This document shows positions 45,612-57,711 of a DNA stretch of 64,000 bases, one piece after another. Position 1 is the first letter of the stretch, and the number at the start of each line of letters is the position of its first letter. The notes under the pieces were generated by a model. The model ran no database searches. It worked only from the letters and a program-made list of their open reading frames with translations, and was not told where the DNA came from. Both the position numbers and the translations under genes were made by a program. This stretch comes from Fonsecaea monophora (taxonomy: Eukaryota > Ascomycota > Eurotiomycetes > Chaetothyriales > Herpotrichiellaceae), in NCBI RefSeq assembly GCF_001642475.1, contig NW_019173992.1, positions 1-64,000 on the forward strand, written 5' to 3'.

Positions 45612-46798
45612 CGTTGGCGAATCGACATGGCCAGAGAGAGCAGAGGACTGTCTATTCAGGCTCGGCCCCCGAGAAATGGCAGAGTGACAGAATGTAATCC
45701 TGCAAATCTAGGTCCCTTGTGAATCGAGAGTAGCAGAACCCAGTCCAATAACCCAATATTGCTTTCGGGGAGAGGGAATTGGTTCTGAAGTGTGAATTGA
45801 GGCTGCCTGCGACGGTTGAAACGCGGCTCGACGGGAGAGGAGCAACGCTGAGGCTGAATGTCTTGGCTTGCCAGCGCGGTGCGTGGGTGGCCGCGCACCA
45901 CGCTTGCATAGCTTGGGGCTTCGAAAGAGGCGCTGCTGGTTGCTGCTTTTAAGCCGCTCTACATACCTTCCTAGTACAGAACATCCTTGTGCTGAGTACG
46001 TTCGTACTGCACTCGAAGTCTCGTTCTCCATGCTGTTCTTCCTCCTCTCCAACACCATGTCTACTGGTTAAAATCTGCAAAAGGAGATAAACGCCTGTCA
46101 ATGTCCTCTGACTCGTCTATAATATTAGCGGAGCACCATTTATTTGTGAAAGACATCTCCATTTCCCGCACCATAACGCAGCAGCTGTGAAATACATCCT
46201 GCCGATTCCCCCAGCCGATACCCCGGCCTCCCAAGACGCCGCATTGCTGCCATGGTCGAGGGGTCACCGTCTCTACCCGCTCGAGACTGCAGAGGTGTGC
46301 TTTCATGCCCGTTGAGAGGGGTGCGGCCCGCTGTTCTGGCCACGGGCTACCAAAGGACCCCTCTCACTAGAGGTGTCCAACACCACGCTCGATGGTGTAG
46401 GCGAGAATATCCTCGATAAATTCGATGTCGTGATTAGAAATGTCGATATATCAAATCACTAGTTCTAAGACCGATCTGGTAAGCAGTTCACGTACATGAG
46501 CTCTGGTCCGCCTTCTCTTCTTCTATGCTCCTCCAGGTCGACCTCGGGTCGCCGCTGCTGTCGCCATAACATCGATATTGTATTAAAATCGGTTGAACTC
46601 AATCAGAAGGAGTTTAATATGATATTAGAGTTGACTTCTAAACTATGTGAAAACTATAACTCGGTCTATACATAGAGATATTTGCTTTTCAAACCCAAAA
46701 GTCTACACTTTGTATTAGGAAATGTATCGGCCCTGTGGTGAATATAGCTGGTATGCGAATACCGTAAACCACCCCCAATACAGGTACTCTCCCTTCCT
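45612..46798. other. Intergenic, 1.2 kb
   Basis: Between the KDEL receptor start and the amidase 3' end, both minus-strand. The 46430-46740 part is AT-rich. No gene seen. Confidence 0.45.
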
Positions 46799-49153
46799 TT
46801 ACCATGCAGTAGGTCCCGTCTTGACCGGGTTGCAGAAGCCGCGGGCCTCGCACAGGTTGAGGAATTTGAGGAGCACCGCGTCGCAGCCGCGGTGAGCCAC
46901 GAAGTTCAGAGTAATGATGAGTTCTTCCTCGCGCTATAGATGGATGAAAGACACGGGTCAGCCAGGATGATCAATTATCTCAGGGGTGATGAGACATGAG
47001 TACAATTGTACGGGTAACGTACCAGAGAAATCAAACTATCATAGGTGATCTTTCCAATGGGCACGGTCACATCGACAAGCTTCGCGTACGGAGCTATCGA
47101 GGCGGCGCGCATGGGTAGGAAGGGGGGAAAGTAGTCGTAGTTGAGCACATCACGGTATTCGGGGACACCGCCGCCCGTGTCAGAGATGTGGTAGACCCAG
47201 AACCCTTCGGTGCAAGTCTCGTTGCTGTACGGGATGACCTTGGTGTTTACAAAGTCACCGAACGTCGCCATGCGATCCTCATTCCACTGTTTGCGGTACT
47301 CTGGATATGTACGAGCCTGGCGCCAGGCGATGAGGACCTGGTTATCGGCAGCCGGGGTACGGTTATTGAAACGCTCCTCGTAGTCAGCAACAAACTTCTC
47401 ACCGAACAAGTTCCAGTTGTCATAGCGGGTCAAGGAACCAAAGTCAGCTGTATAGGTAGCCAGGGTATCGTTCTGGTTGATGGTCTCGCGGAACAAGGTC
47501 GTGACATTTTGTTCCTCAATCTCCATGTCTAGAGCTTCCGTCATATTGGCAAGCCAGTTATCGATGACGGTCTGGGCGGCCGAATTGTTAACGGGGAAGA
47601 ACTCAGAGGGGAAGAAGATCTTCTTCGGCAGAGTAAAGTCACCACGCTCCAGTGGACCATCTTCGACCGTTTCCCACGCGCTCAAGACCTGGGTCAAAAT
47701 CGCAGGAGATCTCGCGAGAACGCCGAGAGAGTCCATAGACGTGGCGCTGGGGATAACGGCGGTCAAATCAATCGCTCCCCACGAGGGCCGGATTCTTTTG
47801 CATGTCAAGTCAGTAATCGTATACCGCGTATCGGAGACAGAGAAAGAAGCTAGTATTTTTCTTACCCATAGACCCCGGCACGATCGGCCGGGTTCCGCAC
47901 GCTTCCAGTTGTGTCACTGCCAACGGAGAAGTCCAGAGCATCGTAGGCCGCGATGCTAGCGGCTGAGCCGAAACTCGATGCTGACAAACCCAGCCAGCCA
48001 TCAGCACGAATGTTCCAAGAATACTAGATATTCGCGTCAATTAGATTACTTGCCCTTCATTCCAATCGTAGCCTAGAGAACGTACCGAATAATCCATGTT
48101 TTGGTAGGGCCATGAGCCATACGCAAAGGTCGATAGCTTCGCCATACCGACCAAAACGGCACCGAGGCTGAGTAGTCTGTCGATGGCCGGAGCGGTCTCG
48201 TTGGCAGGAGTATCGTACAGCTTAGCGTATGCACGACTGCCACCTGTGAGGACAACTCCTCGTACGGGCATGAGGTCCTTCAGACTGAACCGCAGCCCCG
48301 CCAGGGGGTACTGATCGCGGTCCATTAAAGACGAGTACAGCTTCGAGGGGAACGGAATCAGGGCGGAGAACTGGGCCGGGTTGAATGCCGTGACCTGGGA
48401 GAAGGAGCCGTCATCGTTCTCGGTAACGCCGCTCATCATGGCTTCCTGGTAGTCGGAAAACATAGCGTAGACTTTGCGCAGTGTTAAGGTACCACCAGAC
48501 GCGAGCGTGCCGAGGTATGGTCCTGGTGGCGTGGTGTCGTCGCCCGCGGGCACAGAGGCGATGACGAATGGCTTGGGAGATGACTCCGTGCTAGAGTCTT
48601 GACGAGTTACGGTGGACGGTAGGAGCAGCAGCTTGGGCTCCAGCGTGGCAAGGTAGGTGGTCGCCGACTGTTCCCACGAAGCCTCGCCGGTTGTAATGAT
48701 CTGGACACCTGAGTATATCGGTCAACAGCTGAGGATCTCGGCCCAGCAAGTATACAAGCGCCGATCAAATGCCAGAGAAAGCAAGAAGATCGCACCTTGC
48801 AGGAAACCCGGAGTAAAGACGTCATCCTCCGAATACGTGGTCACGATTTCTTCGAGGACATCCCCAGTCAGGGTGGTGGCGTTGGTCACAATGACTGTGA
48901 ATGGCATATAGGTGTTGGTCTCGACGATGCCGCTCAAGCCAGACGACTCGAACGTGGTGACCGGTGCAGATTGACTTAACGGTGGGACATAGTAAATCCC
49001 TGTCGAAAAGTCCTCATCCTGCACGCTATAGTTGGCCCCAGTGATTGTGAAGGTCAACGACCCGTCCGCAGCAGAGGAGAGGACGTCCAGCGACGCGGCC
49101 CGCGAAGTCAGCAACGACGCCGCGACGAGGCTGAGGTAAGAGAAGCGAGTCAT
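46799..49153 (-). CDS. Secreted amidase with Arp1-type N-terminal domain, 5 exons, 681 aa
   Basis: Amidase-signature hydrolase (Ser-cisSer-Lys triad), with an N-terminal domain of the kind annotated as scytalone dehydratase-like Arp1. Exons: 48796-49153, 48086-48708, 47866-48023, 47023-47794 and 46799-46933; phases agree, 682 codons. A signal peptide is visible (MTRFSYLSLVAASLLTSRA). The catalytic Lys is in GLRFSLKDLMPVRG (~K262), the cis-Ser in SASSFGS (~S344) and the nucleophile in GSDTTGSVRNPAD (~S368). TTGS replaces the usual TGGS. Introns 3 and 4 interrupt AGVYG-IRPS and SL-REEE, and both joins match relatives. An in-frame Met 21 codons upstream exists, but the signal-peptide start fits better. 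Confidence 0.9.
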
Positions 49154-50733
49154 CTGACGGCCGTTTATTTTGATATGTGCATGAATACCGTTCGGTGGTG
49201 GAAAGACCAAGCTCAACCGCCGTCGACGAGCTACAACTGACCTATATATATGTCGAAATGTAACGTGAGCATTGGTTCTCAGACCACAGGTCGCCGCTGA
49301 AGCTCCAGTGACCTAACAGGCTACCGAACGCAAACATCCACTCTTTTTCCTGGGTTTCGGAACTAGGAGAGTATGATAAAGTCAGAGGAAGTGGGATCGA
49401 ACAACCATATCGTTGGGGAGGCTTTTCATCGGAACTGCCGGATAAAGCTCGAGAGAAATTCGAGACATTCAGATGCTGGGCGATTTCACGCTTTATTAGG
49501 TTCTCCGAACACCCACTATTGAACTCGGCGGTGTTGGACGAACCGACGTTGTGGTACCCGGTCCTTGGTCCGGAATATACTGTTCTCTCCGGACAGGTTT
49601 GGACGCAGGCAAGCTCATAGTCAGTGTCACTAGAGACGCCTTCTGTAACAGTAGATGTCTTAGGAGGACAACTGTTCCTCCTTGTCGTGTAGCAGTTGCC
49701 TTCTATACCAGTATGCGTCATCGTCACTGCCAAGGCTTTGGGTGTTAAGACGATGACTTACCTTGAGTGTACGAGGTAGTTAGAGAATGCTGATGGCTTG
49801 GCGTAGCAAGATGGGTAGAATGGAATGACTAAACATGGACGATAAGGATGGGGAACTTGGTAGATAACGGATCTCAACTAACTCAGCCGTTGTGCCAAGC
49901 GCCTGGAATCTCAGATATCGACGCAGAGCTCCGTATAGCATAATGGGTCTCCATCTAAGCGACTGGAACTCATCGTAGGCTTGACTTTTCCGATTGGCTG
50001 GCCCAGGCATAGTTCGATATCACGCCGTTGACGCTCCCATTTGCGGGTCATTTGCGGGTCACTTGAGGTTCACACCGTATGTAGAAATGATATCTCAAAG
50101 TCTTGCTCCTTTCTCTTTATTCGCGAGTGGCTGCAGCCTCGATAAGCTGGCTACTTTGGGAACCTTCTCGCTCACGACTTGGCTCAGAATACACTAGCCA
50201 AAAGTGACTTGAGATTGGTTAGAATAGAATCTGCGGAACTGAGCGCTCAAAAATTTTCGACATTGGGTCCCGCGCTTTCGAGATTTATGTATCACCACAT
50301 GACTATGTCCTACAGTAGACTCCATTCTGGAGCCAATGGGAGACTTGGTGAGCAGATGTTCCAAGACATCCGGGCAGGGACACGTTCGTTTCCGGCAGAA
50401 ACCTATGACCACCTTCCCACGTTTTCAGTAGCTCAGTGGCTCCCTCTCTCCCATGAACTATGTCTCAACCGACCGACGGCGGCAGGGCATTGGTTCTGCA
50501 CACTGCCCATGCCTAGAGTTCACGACTTCTGCGTCTTTTGATATTACCTTGACAAAAATGTTACAAAAATGCGCAATCTGCTGGTGCAATCCTGGCCCAA
50601 GTTGGCCCGCCGATTGAGCTTCCGTGCTGTGAATGCCCACATTCAGGGATTCCCGCCCCTATCTTAGTTGCCTTCTTGTGTTCCCTGGCGAGACCACATC
50701 TTAGATGGCTCCCTTTGCCATGAATATTCCTGG
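49154..50733. other. Intergenic, 1.6 kb
   Basis: Amidase promoter side plus the 3' end of the next minus-strand gene. A 163-codon frame at 49242-49733 has no family character and was not accepted. Confidence 0.4.
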
Positions 50734-51621
50734 CTATGTCTGTCCCCGCCCCCGAATCATCTGCCATCTCATCTCCCCCTCCTGGAAGATGCCGGTGTCT
50801 GGGAACAGCGCAACTCCCACTTGAATTACCTCAAACTCTACTCTGCCTGCTGTGGCTGCGATTAACTTTGTCACTGTCGCCGCTCGTGCCAGCCTCTCAC
50901 TCTTGCGCAATATTTTTGGACTTACAAACAGTGATCCAAGATGTACATCCGAGGTGGGAGACATTGGCAACTGGTCGGCCACTTCAAACTCCTCGCTGGA
51001 ATATTCTTTCCAGCCGTTGCGGTCGTTCAAAGATGGGGTAATCTCAACACATACCGGCGATCGATCACGCTGGGCTGTTCGAGTTAATTTTATCGCATGA
51101 TCGAACATGGCTTTTAATTCAACTCTGAGCTGGTGGAGTTGATGATCGTCCAACAATGGCTCAGTGGCTCTGACAGCTTGATCGACCAAGTCATCCATCA
51201 GCTTCCCCACGTCTACCTTTTCGTCAAGCTGGTCCAATATCTTCAATGTGGACACCTTCCAATTAGGCTGAGGATCCTCTCCTTCAGCAGCTAGTCGCGA
51301 GTAAACTTCTTGGAGGAGTGACGGTTTATCTTTATTAGTCCAGAGATACAGGGAGAAAAACGGTTGCCATACGGAGTTACAAAGAACGCCGAAGATGATA
51401 TGTTGGGCGCAAACCAGTCGGAGAACCCGGGAGCACTCAGATCTTATAATGGGTATTCTGGCAAAACTCTGCGCTTTCCGCTTGAATCGAGCCGATGTAC
51501 CGACCGGATCCTGTATGATCAGGTATAAGACGATTACCAAGAACAACAACACGAGTAGAAGCCTGTCCCGAGCCGCGAAACTTACATCGATTGCTTTTTC
51601 TGAAAGATTTTCGAAATACAA
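50734..51621 (-). CDS. Unknown membrane-anchored protein, 5' end unresolved
   Basis: Open frame of 295 codons reading to the stop at 50734. One hydrophobic helix, DRLLLVLLFLVIVLYLII (~19-36), precedes a mostly helical region (RVLRLVCAQHIIFGVLCNSVWQPFF, LDQLDEKVDVGKLMDDLVDQAV) and ends with a beta-like segment VEFEVIQVGVALFPDTG. The frame stays open about 40 codons upstream of the first Met (DQCKATFDQIDHIAALYFEN is protein-like), then meets a stop, so the true start lies in an unrecognised exon or the gene is 5'-truncated. The layout recalls large families of uncharacterised mould proteins; I cannot name it. Confidence 0.5.
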   Translation of the reverse strand: MYFENLSEKAIDVSFAARDRLLLVLLFLVIVLYLIIQDPVGTSARFKRKAQSFARIPIIRSECSRVLRLVCAQHIIFGVLCNSVWQPFFSLYLWTNKDKPSLLQEVYSRLAAEGEDPQPNWKVSTLKILDQLDEKVDVGKLMDDLVDQAVRATEPLLDDHQLHQLRVELKAMFDHAIKLTRTAQRDRSPVCVEITPSLNDRNGWKEYSSEEFEVADQLPMSPTSDVHLGSLFVSPKILRKSERLARAATVTKLIAATAGRVEFEVIQVGVALFPDTGIFQEGEMRWQMIRGRGQT

Positions 51622-54504
51622 TGCGGCTATATGGTCAATCTGGTCGAACGTGGCCTTGCATTGATCCTCACTATCAGTGGTTACTCAGCGAACAAACCGA
51701 GAAGATGGTTGACCCAATTTGCTCGGGCACCGGTCATTCATGTTGTACCTTTCGGCGACCGTTCTACCGGACTCTGCAACGGCGCTTCACGTAGACTTGA
51801 CTCTGGAGAAGAACCCTTCGATCAACGGAAATGAAAACCCTCCAGCGGCGCCGTGACCTCCGATGTCTAGTCCTGAACAGCTCTACAATCCAGACAACGA
51901 ATCTGACGTTCCCGCGCAAGGACACCTATATCAGCTCTCCACTCGCAAAGGGTTGTCGGAGCCACGACTGGCTAAAGTAGCTTTCAAAGTCGTTGATGAG
52001 ATGAAACGCCGATACTAGACAGAATAGGACGAAGAACTGGGCATGATCACTAGAAGAAACAACCATAGATATCCGACCCTGTGGAAGCAATATGTGAAAG
52101 GACCTTCTTCAGGTATTCCTGTCTTGATTTGGAAACTATGGACCTGCCCATTTCTGTGGTAAGTAGTCGACCGAAGGTCCAGTATCGCATTTGAATGATC
52201 TATCTGACCAACACCCATAACATAAGGGACGTCTGGCTTCGGTTCAAGCGTCCCCTCAGACACATCCCGTGACAAGCCGAAGAGTCTGGCTCACCGACCG
52301 CCCCTGCTTCAGAATGTAATCCTGAAAGACTGGTGGTATAAGACTCTTGAACGTTTGTAACAAAAAAGGAACTAAGCAGATCGGAAGAGGCATCAATTGG
52401 TCGTCAGATCGTAGGCGTGGTTTAATGAGGAAGCAATGGCGAGAGGTCGCTCTGTATCACGTGTCAACACGTGTCGCTTAGTCATGTACAATGCGACCTG
52501 CATCCGGGGTATTGCCCGTACACTCAGGCGCGGCGTGACAAGTTTTCGTCGGCAGCCTGGACTCCAATGTGCAGCAACGAACGGTTACATCGTGCGATTA
52601 AATGAAATCTCCGATGAGACGACTCTCAAGTCTAGCTGGAGCCTAGTTTTAGATATTAATGGAATGGTAGCTATAGGCGAGGGAGGGAAAATGGGCCTTT
52701 GACCCAGTTCTTGGACGTCGGCTCGACCGCTCAGACTGGGCGACGTCATTATCAGTCACGTGCGAATGCTGCTCAGGATCGCTCAGGCTGAAGCAGCGAG
52801 GGCTCAGGGTTGGAAACGGAAATGGACTTTGGTGAGGTCAAGATTCGCCGCTGAGTACTCGGTATACTGGCACTCTACTCGGTACCTCTAGGGATGTCGC
52901 CGGCCCCCACAGCATTACCCTTTGCGGTCGGATTCACGATCCTTCCGGGGAGCCGGGTGTGGCCTTCTCTAGTCTATTAGGCTTGTTTTAGGTGGCTGGG
53001 GGTTTCGACTCTTTACTGCTATCACCCGTTAAGCGACCTGTGCATGCATCTCCACCAACCCTTGAATGTATTGCGAGTCTGCATGTCACGACAACACCCT
53101 GAAGCAATTGCAACAGCAATCTTCCTAGCCATGGTGAAAGCTTTGATTTGTTGCACGCTCCTACTAAGGAAACAAAAACGCCTTCGGCTGGTAGCGAGTG
53201 ACTATCCTCCCGGTGGAACTCGATTTCCGCGAGTGTCAAATAAACTTCCAGGTCTCTAGAGCCCGTCAAATAGGTGTGAAGAGACGGGTACTCGGTACAC
53301 ACTTGCGGCCCAAGCTCAATCACCATAGGGTCTCAGGGCATGAGGGTTCCCCGGAATCCAAAAGACCAAGCAATCGCCCAAGAGCGCAATCAATGGCGTG
53401 CGGCAATCCCTGTCTTGGAGGGACTTTGCGGATCCTCACTCCGGTCTGATATATTCTCCCCTGCAAGACCTCCTGCACGGCAAGGCGACCTTCAATAGTC
53501 AACGGCACCATTAGTTGACCATTTTTGAGGTCTCTGACTTTTGCCTTCATTCCCTGTCGTTTTGGCCCCGGTCTGGTGGCATTGCAATGGAGAATTAACC
53601 GCCCAGATGCTCTGGCGCTTGTTGGGCCACGCACGGCCTAATATCATTCGCCAACACTTTCTCCAAGGCAGAATCTCAGCACACAATGGGTCAATGACCC
53701 TAGGGTTGGGTTGATCCTCTGCCCTCCATTATCTCACAGTATTTCACATGTGCTTGAGCGACCATATGTACGAATGGGTAGGTGGCTTGGGTGTTGGTGG
53801 GCACATCTGTCCGAGAGCGACGTGGACCGTGTGCCAGAGGTCCTGGAAGCCTGCAAGAAGCGCCCCGCCTCCAGATTCTTATGCTCTTTAGCATTGGGAG
53901 ATGTTTCCTCTTTTCGATCATGGCGCTGGTTGGGGAAGTGGTGTTCTCGTCCCGCCGCGGGTATAGATCAGGCAGGGTAGGAGTCTTTCCGAAGACCACT
54001 CTACCGTCAGCTCATCTCTTTGGCTGCATGAACCCCATTGCCCATGCCCCATGCACTTGCGACCCTCTCTATATGCACGCCTAGAGGGCCCGGCTGCCCT
54101 AATGCTCATGTGCAAGCCCACTTGCATCGGTACCAGCGGCTATTCCTCTGCTCAGAGTGATCGAAACATCCTACACCTGGCTTGACAAAAGCCAATAACT
54201 CCACTCTTACAAGGTCTTTATCTGGCCACATAACTGCAAAGCCAACATCAGTCTGCCTTCGCGTCTCGGGGAGGCAGACTGGAGGCAATATTCTGCTTGT
54301 TGGAAGCCATATAACACGGAATTGAGCGCGGATGCTGGAATGCCAGAGATTCACACTCTCGCCTGTACGCCCTTTCCAACCTTGATTCTCTTCTGGAAGC
54401 GGGGGATTCGCTGTTTGGGTGCCAATACTTCAATACATCTACCTACAACTTACAAAACTGTCTTGTAGCTCCCTCTATCGACAGAACGATCTCCAGTCCT
54501 TTCG
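51622..54504. other. Gene-poor stretch, 2.9 kb
   Basis: No supported gene; only short overlapping frames. Three copies of TACTCGGTA lie at 52856-52864, 52876-52884 and 53289-53297. Confidence 0.5.
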
Positions 54505-55317
54505 ATGGCACCTCCTGTCCTTCCTTCACCTGAAGGTAGATCAGCCTCGCGGTCTCCGCGGATGCAGAAGTCTCGCAATCCATCGCGGAGGGACAAAATT
54601 CGTCAAGGCAAACTCATACGCAGCTGGACGGATGAAGAGGTCCGCTTGATGGCTCTATTTCTTACACCCAACACTGATGTTTAGCAGGAATCCTTTCTAT
54701 TCCGGAGCCGGACACAGGGCCAGAAGGTTCCTTACAAGCATATCGCCAACCGTCTAGACAAGACTGAGCTCGCGTGTCGTGTCCATTGGCACCACATGAC
54801 GGTTGGTCGGAAAGGCCACCGCGCCGAGGAATATGACGATGACAATATCTCTGACCATAATAGTGAAGGAGGAACTCCACCGACCGTCCCTTCTGCAGCC
54901 CAGGTTGTAACGCACAGCGGCTCCAACAACACCCAACAAGAAGCGATTGTCACGCACCCGACGACTCCAAAACCGTGTGCACTACCGAGTTTCGAAACCT
55001 TTATTCGAGATACATTTCACCGACGCAGTATATCGTCGCCAGGATCATTTATTAGTGATGATGTGGACAATGGCGCAAGAGAAACAGATCTTCCAAACGG
55101 CAACAGAACATCTCGGACACTTTCTGGATCGTGGCTGAGAGACCTTGGAGCCACTAGCACATGCCTTCAACCTCCAGTTCGAGATCCACCCAACCAGTTT
55201 GGCCTTTCTCGACTTCCCCCAGATCAGCACGGAAACCCTTCACACTTCGGACCTAAACCCCTGTCAGTTAGGCCTGCAGACTCTTCCCAAATTGTCAGGG
55301 ACAGGCCGGGGCATTAA
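54505..55317 (+). CDS. Myb/SANT-like DNA-binding protein, 2 exons, 254 aa
   Basis: Likely nuclear protein with one Myb-like domain. Without splicing, a TAG stops the frame after LFLTPNTDV. Removing a 48-nt intron (54640-54687, gtccgc donor, TTTAGCAG acceptor) gives SWTDEEESFLFRSRTQGQK followed by VPYKHIANRLDKTELACRVH, a Myb/SANT pattern (W-TxEE ... IA..L..T...CR.H) as in fungal homologues. Residues 1-40 are basic, and 85-254 are Ser/Thr/Pro-rich and disordered. The weak gtccgc donor is a caution. Downstream DNA to about 56200 carries protein-like but stop-broken sequence that may be the lost C-terminal part. Confidence 0.6.
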
Positions 55318-55886
55318 CGCTCTGGCACGGGGCTATATGATCTATTCATAGGTGTGGTAAATGGCCCTTGGATCCAAACTACTGTGGGCAATTGTCACAG
55401 TCGACCAGGCACGAATTTTCTTTCTACGTTTTTGAGATTGCCGCATACTTGTGGGTATTCAGTTGTCGAGGGGCACGGTAGGGAATTTCGGCTTCAGCAT
55501 CGATCGGGTTGTTCTGGGAGTCGGTTGTCTGCATTGATCTTTTCTTTTCTTTTCAAATTCAGAGACCCCGAAGTGCAAGATGCGAACGAAGAACCTTTCG
55601 TGGTTAGAGCTACCAAGGATTCTGCATCGAAGAGCCTTCACTTTTAATGGCAAATTCAATTCATCAGCTCGTCCTCGACTACCTCGATTGAGGTATCCCA
55701 TGGTTATTTCCAGGCTCCCATATCCGCGCTTCTTGGTCCCTCAGATTACAACTTCTTGTTCACAGCAGGTTACCCCTTCGACAGATGATCCATGGTTGAA
55801 ATTCTCACAGTCTGTTTGGCGACCAGCTACTTGGGGGGTTCCAGCCTCACTCCGAGCCTCCAAAACCAGCAATCGAGGCACTGACG

Positions 55887-56215
55887 TAGGGCGACAGCGA
55901 CAGGTGGAAGTTATGTTCCGCGGAGATCAAGCGGGAAGATGCTTTCTCAGCGACGGAAGTTGACCTCAAGGATTTCTTAGCAGAGCAAGTTTGACACCGA
56001 TTTCAAATCCTGGGGTACGGCAACGAAACTCGGTCGATTCTCGAGGGTCTCTCAACAGATAAATTATACGAGGCTAATCCTAAGCCCGCCATCTGAGGTG
56101 GTGACGACGCTGACTCGCCCACTAAACGCCGGCATAAAGGTCGGTCGAATGAATTCATCCGTCGGCGAGCCGCCAACCACCAACATCTCCAACCACTGTG
56201 CATGAAACACTGGGG
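55887..56215 (+). pseudogene. Possible decayed coding stretch
   Basis: In the frame starting at 55890, about 100 codons read as protein-like sequence broken by two in-frame TGA codons: segments EDAFSATEVDLKDFLAEQ, then FQILGYGNETRSILEGLS and LYEANPKPAI, then SPTKRRHKGRSNEFIRRRA. A TAG precedes it. No frameshift is needed inside. Either this is a pseudogene (possibly the old tail of the Myb-like gene) or exons with introns I could not resolve. Confidence 0.3.
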
Positions 56216-56754
56216 GAGCTAAGGAAATACGAGCCCGCAACCGGCCGCAAGTCCGCCGATGAGGTAGACCACGACTACCAGAAAACGAATAATCTCCCTT
56301 TCGAGTTCTCTGGCGGGGGTCCTATTTCCATAGATGGACCTACTGTGTACCACCCAGATTTCCGACTGTGCCCATTGATTGTTATCAGGGTGTCTGATGA
56401 CAAATCGTCAACCACGGCACTTCGCAATGGCGCAATCCACACGGGCACAGCTGTGGATGCATCAAGACCAACGTGAAGATATAAAAGGGACATCTCGCAC
56501 AGAGACACGCTACAAGGTTGAGAACTTCCCTGATACCAAAGGACAACGAGAGCTGAAGCCGATTGACGTCACTTTTCCCCTAGAAATTCAGCCTGATTTC
56601 TATCTCCTGTTTCTCTAAGTTTCTACTGCTCCCCACACTGTAGGGCCGGCAACTTCAAAAGGACGAGTACATCTGAGAACTCCAACAATCACCATTACCC
56701 CTCCAGTCGACCCCGAGAGAAAGCACGAAGCAGCTCACTAAATCGACACTCGAT
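56216..56754. promoter_or_regulatory. Promoter region of the AKR7-type gene
   Basis: 539 bp upstream of the reductase. TATAAAA occurs at 56480-56486, about 270 bp before the ATG, which would give a long leader if used. No separate gene is accepted. Confidence 0.4.
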
Positions 56755-57711
56755 ATGGCGCCCCAAGGTCTCAAAGTTGTGTTCGGCACCGCAGCAGTGG
56801 GCAATCGTGAACCGTGGATTGCTGAAGACTATCTCAACAAGTCATTCTCTACTCTCTTGGCCCATGGCTGCACTGTCCTTGACACTGCTCAGCTATATGG
56901 TGAATCAGAGAAACGTCTGGGCGAGGTCAAAGCAGGAGAGAAATTTACCATCGATACCAAGTGGCAGGGAGGATGGCAGACGGGCTGGGCAACCAAGGAA
57001 AACATTGTCAACTCGGCTAAGCAGAGCATAGAGAAACTGGGTGTCAAGCAGGTCGACATCTTCTACATCCACAGCCCCGACGCGGCCGTACCTCTTGAGG
57101 AAACTCTTGCGGGCGTCAACGAGGTCTACAAGACTGGGGTGTTCAAGCGATTTGGCCTGTCCAACTACTCTGCAGCTGATGTCCAAAAGGTCTACGACAT
57201 CTCCAAAGCCAATGGCTATGTCCTCCCCACCGTTTACCAGGGTAACTACTCTCCGGTGGCTCGTCGACAGGAGACTGAGCTCTTCCCCACGCTGCGGAAA
57301 TTGGGCATCGCATTCTACGCATATTCACCTTTGGCCGGAGGATTTCTTACCAAAACTGCCCAGCAGATCAAAGACGGCGTGGGCCGCTTTGCCGAAGATG
57401 CTCTCGGGGGCATGTACCGACAGATGTACATGAAGCCATCCTATCTCGAGGCTCTTTCCAAGTGGGAACAGATCGCCAATGACGAAGGTTGTTCGCGAGC
57501 CGAGCTTGCCTACCGCTGGGTTACTTACAACAGCCCGTTGAAGCCAGAATATGGGGATGCCATTATCGTGGGTGCGAGTACAGTTGAGCAGCTTGACCAA
57601 ACGTTGACAGGGCTTGAAAAGGGGCCTCTGAGCAGCAAGGCTACTGAAGGAATTGACAAGGTTTGGGAGGAGATCAAGCATGAGGCGCCTTTGGACAACT
57701 TCACTCGCTGA
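56755..57711 (+). CDS. Aldo/keto reductase, AKR7 (aflatoxin-aldehyde reductase) type, 318 aa
   Basis: Single-exon NADPH-dependent reductase of the AKR7/Aldo_ket_red group, acting on aldehydes. Catalytic Asp and Tyr are in TVLDTAQLYGESEKRLGEV (~43-61), Lys in FTIDTKWQGG (~69) and His in DIFYIHSPDAAV (~105). AKR7-type blocks are GTAAVGNREPW at the start, FGLSNYSAADVQKV, TVYQGNYSPVARRQETELFP, FYAYSPLAGGFLT and the cofactor segment IIVGASTVEQL. Length is normal (AKR7 ~320-330 aa). No targeting signal, so cytosolic. It could detoxify aldehydes; there is no evidence for a specific substrate. Confidence 0.93.
   Translation: MAPQGLKVVFGTAAVGNREPWIAEDYLNKSFSTLLAHGCTVLDTAQLYGESEKRLGEVKAGEKFTIDTKWQGGWQTGWATKENIVNSAKQSIEKLGVKQVDIFYIHSPDAAVPLEETLAGVNEVYKTGVFKRFGLSNYSAADVQKVYDISKANGYVLPTVYQGNYSPVARRQETELFPTLRKLGIAFYAYSPLAGGFLTKTAQQIKDGVGRFAEDALGGMYRQMYMKPSYLEALSKWEQIANDEGCSRAELAYRWVTYNSPLKPEYGDAIIVGASTVEQLDQTLTGLEKGPLSSKATEGIDKVWEEIKHEAPLDNFTR

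Noticed and set aside
49242..49733. 163-codon minus-strand frame upstream of the amidase
   Set aside because: No recognisable features; it overlaps the likely amidase promoter.
53320..53634. 104-codon minus-strand frame
   Set aside because: Isolated, with no family pattern and no splice partners.
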